In this document: positions 21,213 to 23,539 of the stretch, one piece after another
Layout of the letters: every line of letters starts with the position of its first letter
Numbering within the stretch: position 1 is the stretch's first letter
Assembly (NCBI GenBank): GCA_023436305.1
Contig: JAEZJQ010000136.1
Coordinates: 1 to 23,539 of the forward strand
Source: Bacillota bacterium
Lineage (GTDB): Bacteria > Bacillota > UBA4882 > UBA8346
Length of the DNA stretch: 23,539 nucleotides
Reading direction: 5' to 3'
Notes under the pieces: generated by a model
What the model saw: only the letters and a program-made list of their open reading frames with translations
Database searches by the model: none
What the model was told of the DNA's origin: nothing
Made by a program: the position numbers and the translations under genes

Positions 21213-23525
21213 TTATTCCTTGATTACTAAAAATACCTTAGCGCTCCGGCCCTGGTCATCCTGGCAAACGATTTGGCGCCGCCCTTCTTCCGGCATATAA
21301 AATAACTTCCCGCCGGGTTTGACCGCCCCGAAAAAGATCCCGTCAATGAACCAGTATAACTGGCGGACGTCGTTGGCAGCGGCGGCGTCCAGGCAAATCT
21401 TCTGGAATTCAAGGGCAACTCCCGGCCGTAATTGATACTCATAATTGGCTAACGGTGACCGGATCACCGGCGCCTGGCCGGGGGTCAATTGCTGCCACTC
21501 CGGTAACAAGGAGGGCAGCCGGTCGATAAAACGACCGTTCCGCTGAAACCAGGAAGCGACCCGTGGCGGCCATTTGATATAGATCATGGGCCGGGTATTC
21601 CGGGCTACTGATGTATAGTGGGGTGGTAAACGAAATCCGGTGGCTACATCCACGAGAGCCTCTTGGTGGAAGGTACATTGCTGATCCGGGGAAGCGTTGG
21701 TCAAGTATAATTCCCGGACTAAATTTTGACAATACGGACCGGGAGCTAGACCGCTTAATGCGCATACCTCCCGGGTATCCACTTCGGGAGGCTGTTCGAA
21801 CCATTCACCGGCGGTTTTTTGCTTGATTTTATTAAACAGTTCGAATAACAAAGGCGCCGCTGATTCGGCTCCGGCCAACCCCGGCCTGCCTTCGCCGTTA
21901 AAATTTCCAACCCAGACCCCGATGGTGTATTGCGGGTTATAACCAATACTCCAAGCGTCACGGTGCCCGTAGGATGTCCCGGTTTTCCAGGCGACTTTCG
22001 GCAGCGAAGTAAATTCCCAGCAGGCCGGAAGGTCCGGCCGGGTGACTTCCGTTAAAATATCGGTAATGATATAGGCCGCTCCCAGACTAAACAGCTTCAC
22101 GGTGAGACCAGCCGCTTGCGCTTTGGTTAACTTGGGGAAGGTATAATTTCCCCGGCAGGCGAGGCTTGAGTAAAGCGCGCTGAGTTCCAACAGGTTTACC
22201 TCACAGCCGCCGACCACAATGGTCAGCCCATAACGGTCTTCGGGGGCGATGGTGGAAAAATTGGCCCGGCGCAATAAATCATAGAGTCCGTCATCCCCCA
22301 AATCCGCCAGCAAATTGATGGCCGGAACATTAAGGGAGCGTCCCAACGCCGCCCGGGCGGAAACCAGTCCGTTATTGGTCCGGTCATAATTCTCGGGGCA
22401 GTATCCGGAGAAATCCACCGGGACGTCCTCCAGGTAATGTTGGGGAGTAATTAAACCCCGTTCGACACCCATGGCGTATACAAACGGTTTTAAAGCCGAA
22501 CCGGGAGAACGTGGCGCCAAAAAACCGTTAACCTGCCCTTGATCGTATATATTGTTGAAGTCGGCGGAACCGGCCGCCGCCAAAAGTTCATGAGTTTTAT
22601 TGTCAAGAACTACCACTGCGCCGTTGGTGATTCCCTCCGGACGTAATTTCCGGACATGAATACGTAACATGTCTTCGGCCAGCACCTGGGTATTGAGTTT
22701 GACAGTGCTGATAATCCTTGCTTCATCCGGGTACCTCCGTCTCAATTCATAGCAAAGATGGGGCGCTACCGCCGGCCAGGGAATCCTGCATCCAGGTGTT
22801 TCCTCCGCCAGAGATTCCCGGTATTCCTTGGTATTTATCAATCCACACCGGTAAACATATTTTAATAAATGATTCCGGGCTTTTCGGGCGCGCTCGGGAT
22901 AGGCATCGGGCCGTAATGCCGTGGGTGAATTTGGCAATACCGCCAGCAAGGCAGCTTCCCCGCTACTGAGTTGGGCCGGTTCTTTCCCGAAATACATCCA
23001 GGACGCCGCCGCCACCCCTTCGATATTCCCGCCATAGGGCGCGATATTGAAATAGATCTCCAGCAGTTTCCTTTTGCTGAACCGTTGTTCCAACTGGAAT
23101 GCCCGGAAGACCTCGATCATTTTATTGTACCAAACCCGTTTCTTGGGCTCCATGATCCGGGCAATCTGCATGGTCAAAGTGGACCCGCCGGAAATCACCC
23201 GGCCCCGGGCCGTATTCTCCCGGAATGCCCGGATGATGGCGATGGGATTCACTCCCGGATGCCAGTAAAACCAGCGATCTTCATAACGGATCAGGAACTT
23301 TTGCAACACCGGCGAAATATTGTCCAACGAAGTCCGAATCCGCCACATGTCGTCCTTGGACGTAAAAGCGTACATCAGTTTCCGATCCCGGTCGAAGACC
23401 AGGGTGGACGAGGGCGGGAATAGCTTATGGCGCGGCAGGGGAACGACCCAGACGGCGAGTTCGAATATGATGAAGGCGATGAGCAAATATAAGCCAATCT
23501 TGCGGACCATCTTGTTCTCGGGCAA
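21213..23525 (-). CDS. pbpC: Penicillin-binding protein 1C
   Basis: Class A PBP-type protein of about 770 residues: one N-terminal membrane helix (about 10-28), GT51 glycosyltransferase domain (YEDRWFYWHPGVNP, then GGSTLTMQIAR), transpeptidase domain with SPGSALKPFVY (SxxK), GRSLNVPAIN (SxN) and WKTGTSYGHRDAW (KTGT), and a C-terminal BiPBP-type beta domain. The order and the PBP1C-specific motifs match E. coli PbpC. It polymerises or modifies peptidoglycan outside the cytoplasmic membrane; E. coli PBP1C is dispensable. The start is uncertain: TTG at 23525 or ATG at 23510, and the frame is open to the window edge. Confidence 0.93.
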   Translation of the reverse strand: MPENKMVRKIGLYLLIAFIIFELAVWVVPLPRHKLFPPSSTLVFDRDRKLMYAFTSKDDMWRIRTSLDNISPVLQKFLIRYEDRWFYWHPGVNPIAIIRAFRENTARGRVISGGSTLTMQIARIMEPKKRVWYNKMIEVFRAFQLEQRFSKRKLLEIYFNIAPYGGNIEGVAAASWMYFGKEPAQLSSGEAALLAVLPNSPTALRPDAYPERARKARNHLLKYVYRCGLINTKEYRESLAEETPGCRIPWPAVAPHLCYELRRRYPDEARIISTVKLNTQVLAEDMLRIHVRKLRPEGITNGAVVVLDNKTHELLAAAGSADFNNIYDQGQVNGFLAPRSPGSALKPFVYAMGVERGLITPQHYLEDVPVDFSGYCPENYDRTNNGLVSARAALGRSLNVPAINLLADLGDDGLYDLLRRANFSTIAPEDRYGLTIVVGGCEVNLLELSALYSSLACRGNYTFPKLTKAQAAGLTVKLFSLGAAYIITDILTEVTRPDLPACWEFTSLPKVAWKTGTSYGHRDAWSIGYNPQYTIGVWVGNFNGEGRPGLAGAESAAPLLFELFNKIKQKTAGEWFEQPPEVDTREVCALSGLAPGPYCQNLVRELYLTNASPDQQCTFHQEALVDVATGFRLPPHYTSVARNTRPMIYIKWPPRVASWFQRNGRFIDRLPSLLPEWQQLTPGQAPVIRSPLANYEYQLRPGVALEFQKICLDAAAANDVRQLYWFIDGIFFGAVKPGGKLFYMPEEGRRQIVCQDDQGRSAKVFLVIKE

Positions 23526-23539
23526 GCGCCGGTTAAGAC

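Overview
The window looks like chromosomal DNA of a spore-forming, outer-membrane-bearing (diderm) Firmicute. The Firmicute side rests on strong AAGGAGG-type ribosome-binding sites, frequent TTG/GTG starts, a spore-cortex-type GH18 enzyme, a YlxY-family deacetylase, an M16 peptidase of the MlpA/YmxG type and a possible Spo0E-like peptide. The outer-membrane side rests on lpxB (lipid A disaccharide synthase); a penicillin-binding protein 1C is also more usual in diderms. Limnochordia (Hydrogenispora-like) would fit, but this is inference from gene content.

Left part (1-12.4 kb), mostly housekeeping on the minus strand: EVE-domain protein and YfcE-type phosphodiesterase (overlapping pair), a probably 5'-truncated unknown gene, ilvE, a Spo0E-like peptide, M16 peptidase plus dut, GH18/SH3 cortex hydrolase (plus strand), a VanW-type-domain/YlxY-like deacetylase, lpxB, a DUF2993 membrane protein, a LOG-family phosphoribohydrolase (plus strand), a CPBP membrane protease and ppnP. 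Intergenic DNA carries a dispersed family of 9-bp-period GGATT repeats and hairpins.

Middle (12.4-14.7 kb), plus strand: an AraC/GyrI-type regulator behind a leader with a terminator-like hairpin, followed 25 bp later by a C45 (penicillin-acyltransferase-like) N-terminal-nucleophile hydrolase.

Right part (14.7-21.2 kb), glycan degradation: cytoplasmic GH30 enzyme (plus), a LacI-family regulator (minus), and a secreted GH3 enzyme with an unusual N-terminal dockerin (minus). The GH30 and GH3 upstream regions share an identical 21-bp element in the same orientation relative to each gene. At GH3 it covers the predicted transcription start, so it is a strong candidate operator for the intervening LacI regulator. 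Next to these lie a frameshifted GH8 glycosidase remnant and the last ~50 codons of a second LacI regulator. They point away from each other and are fused at their broken 5' ends, which reads as a single deletion through a divergent regulator/enzyme pair. The window ends in pbpC.

The main candidate system is the GH3/GH30/LacI regulon with its relic GH8/LacI partner. No phage genes, intact insertion sequence, CRISPR array, tRNA or rRNA was seen.
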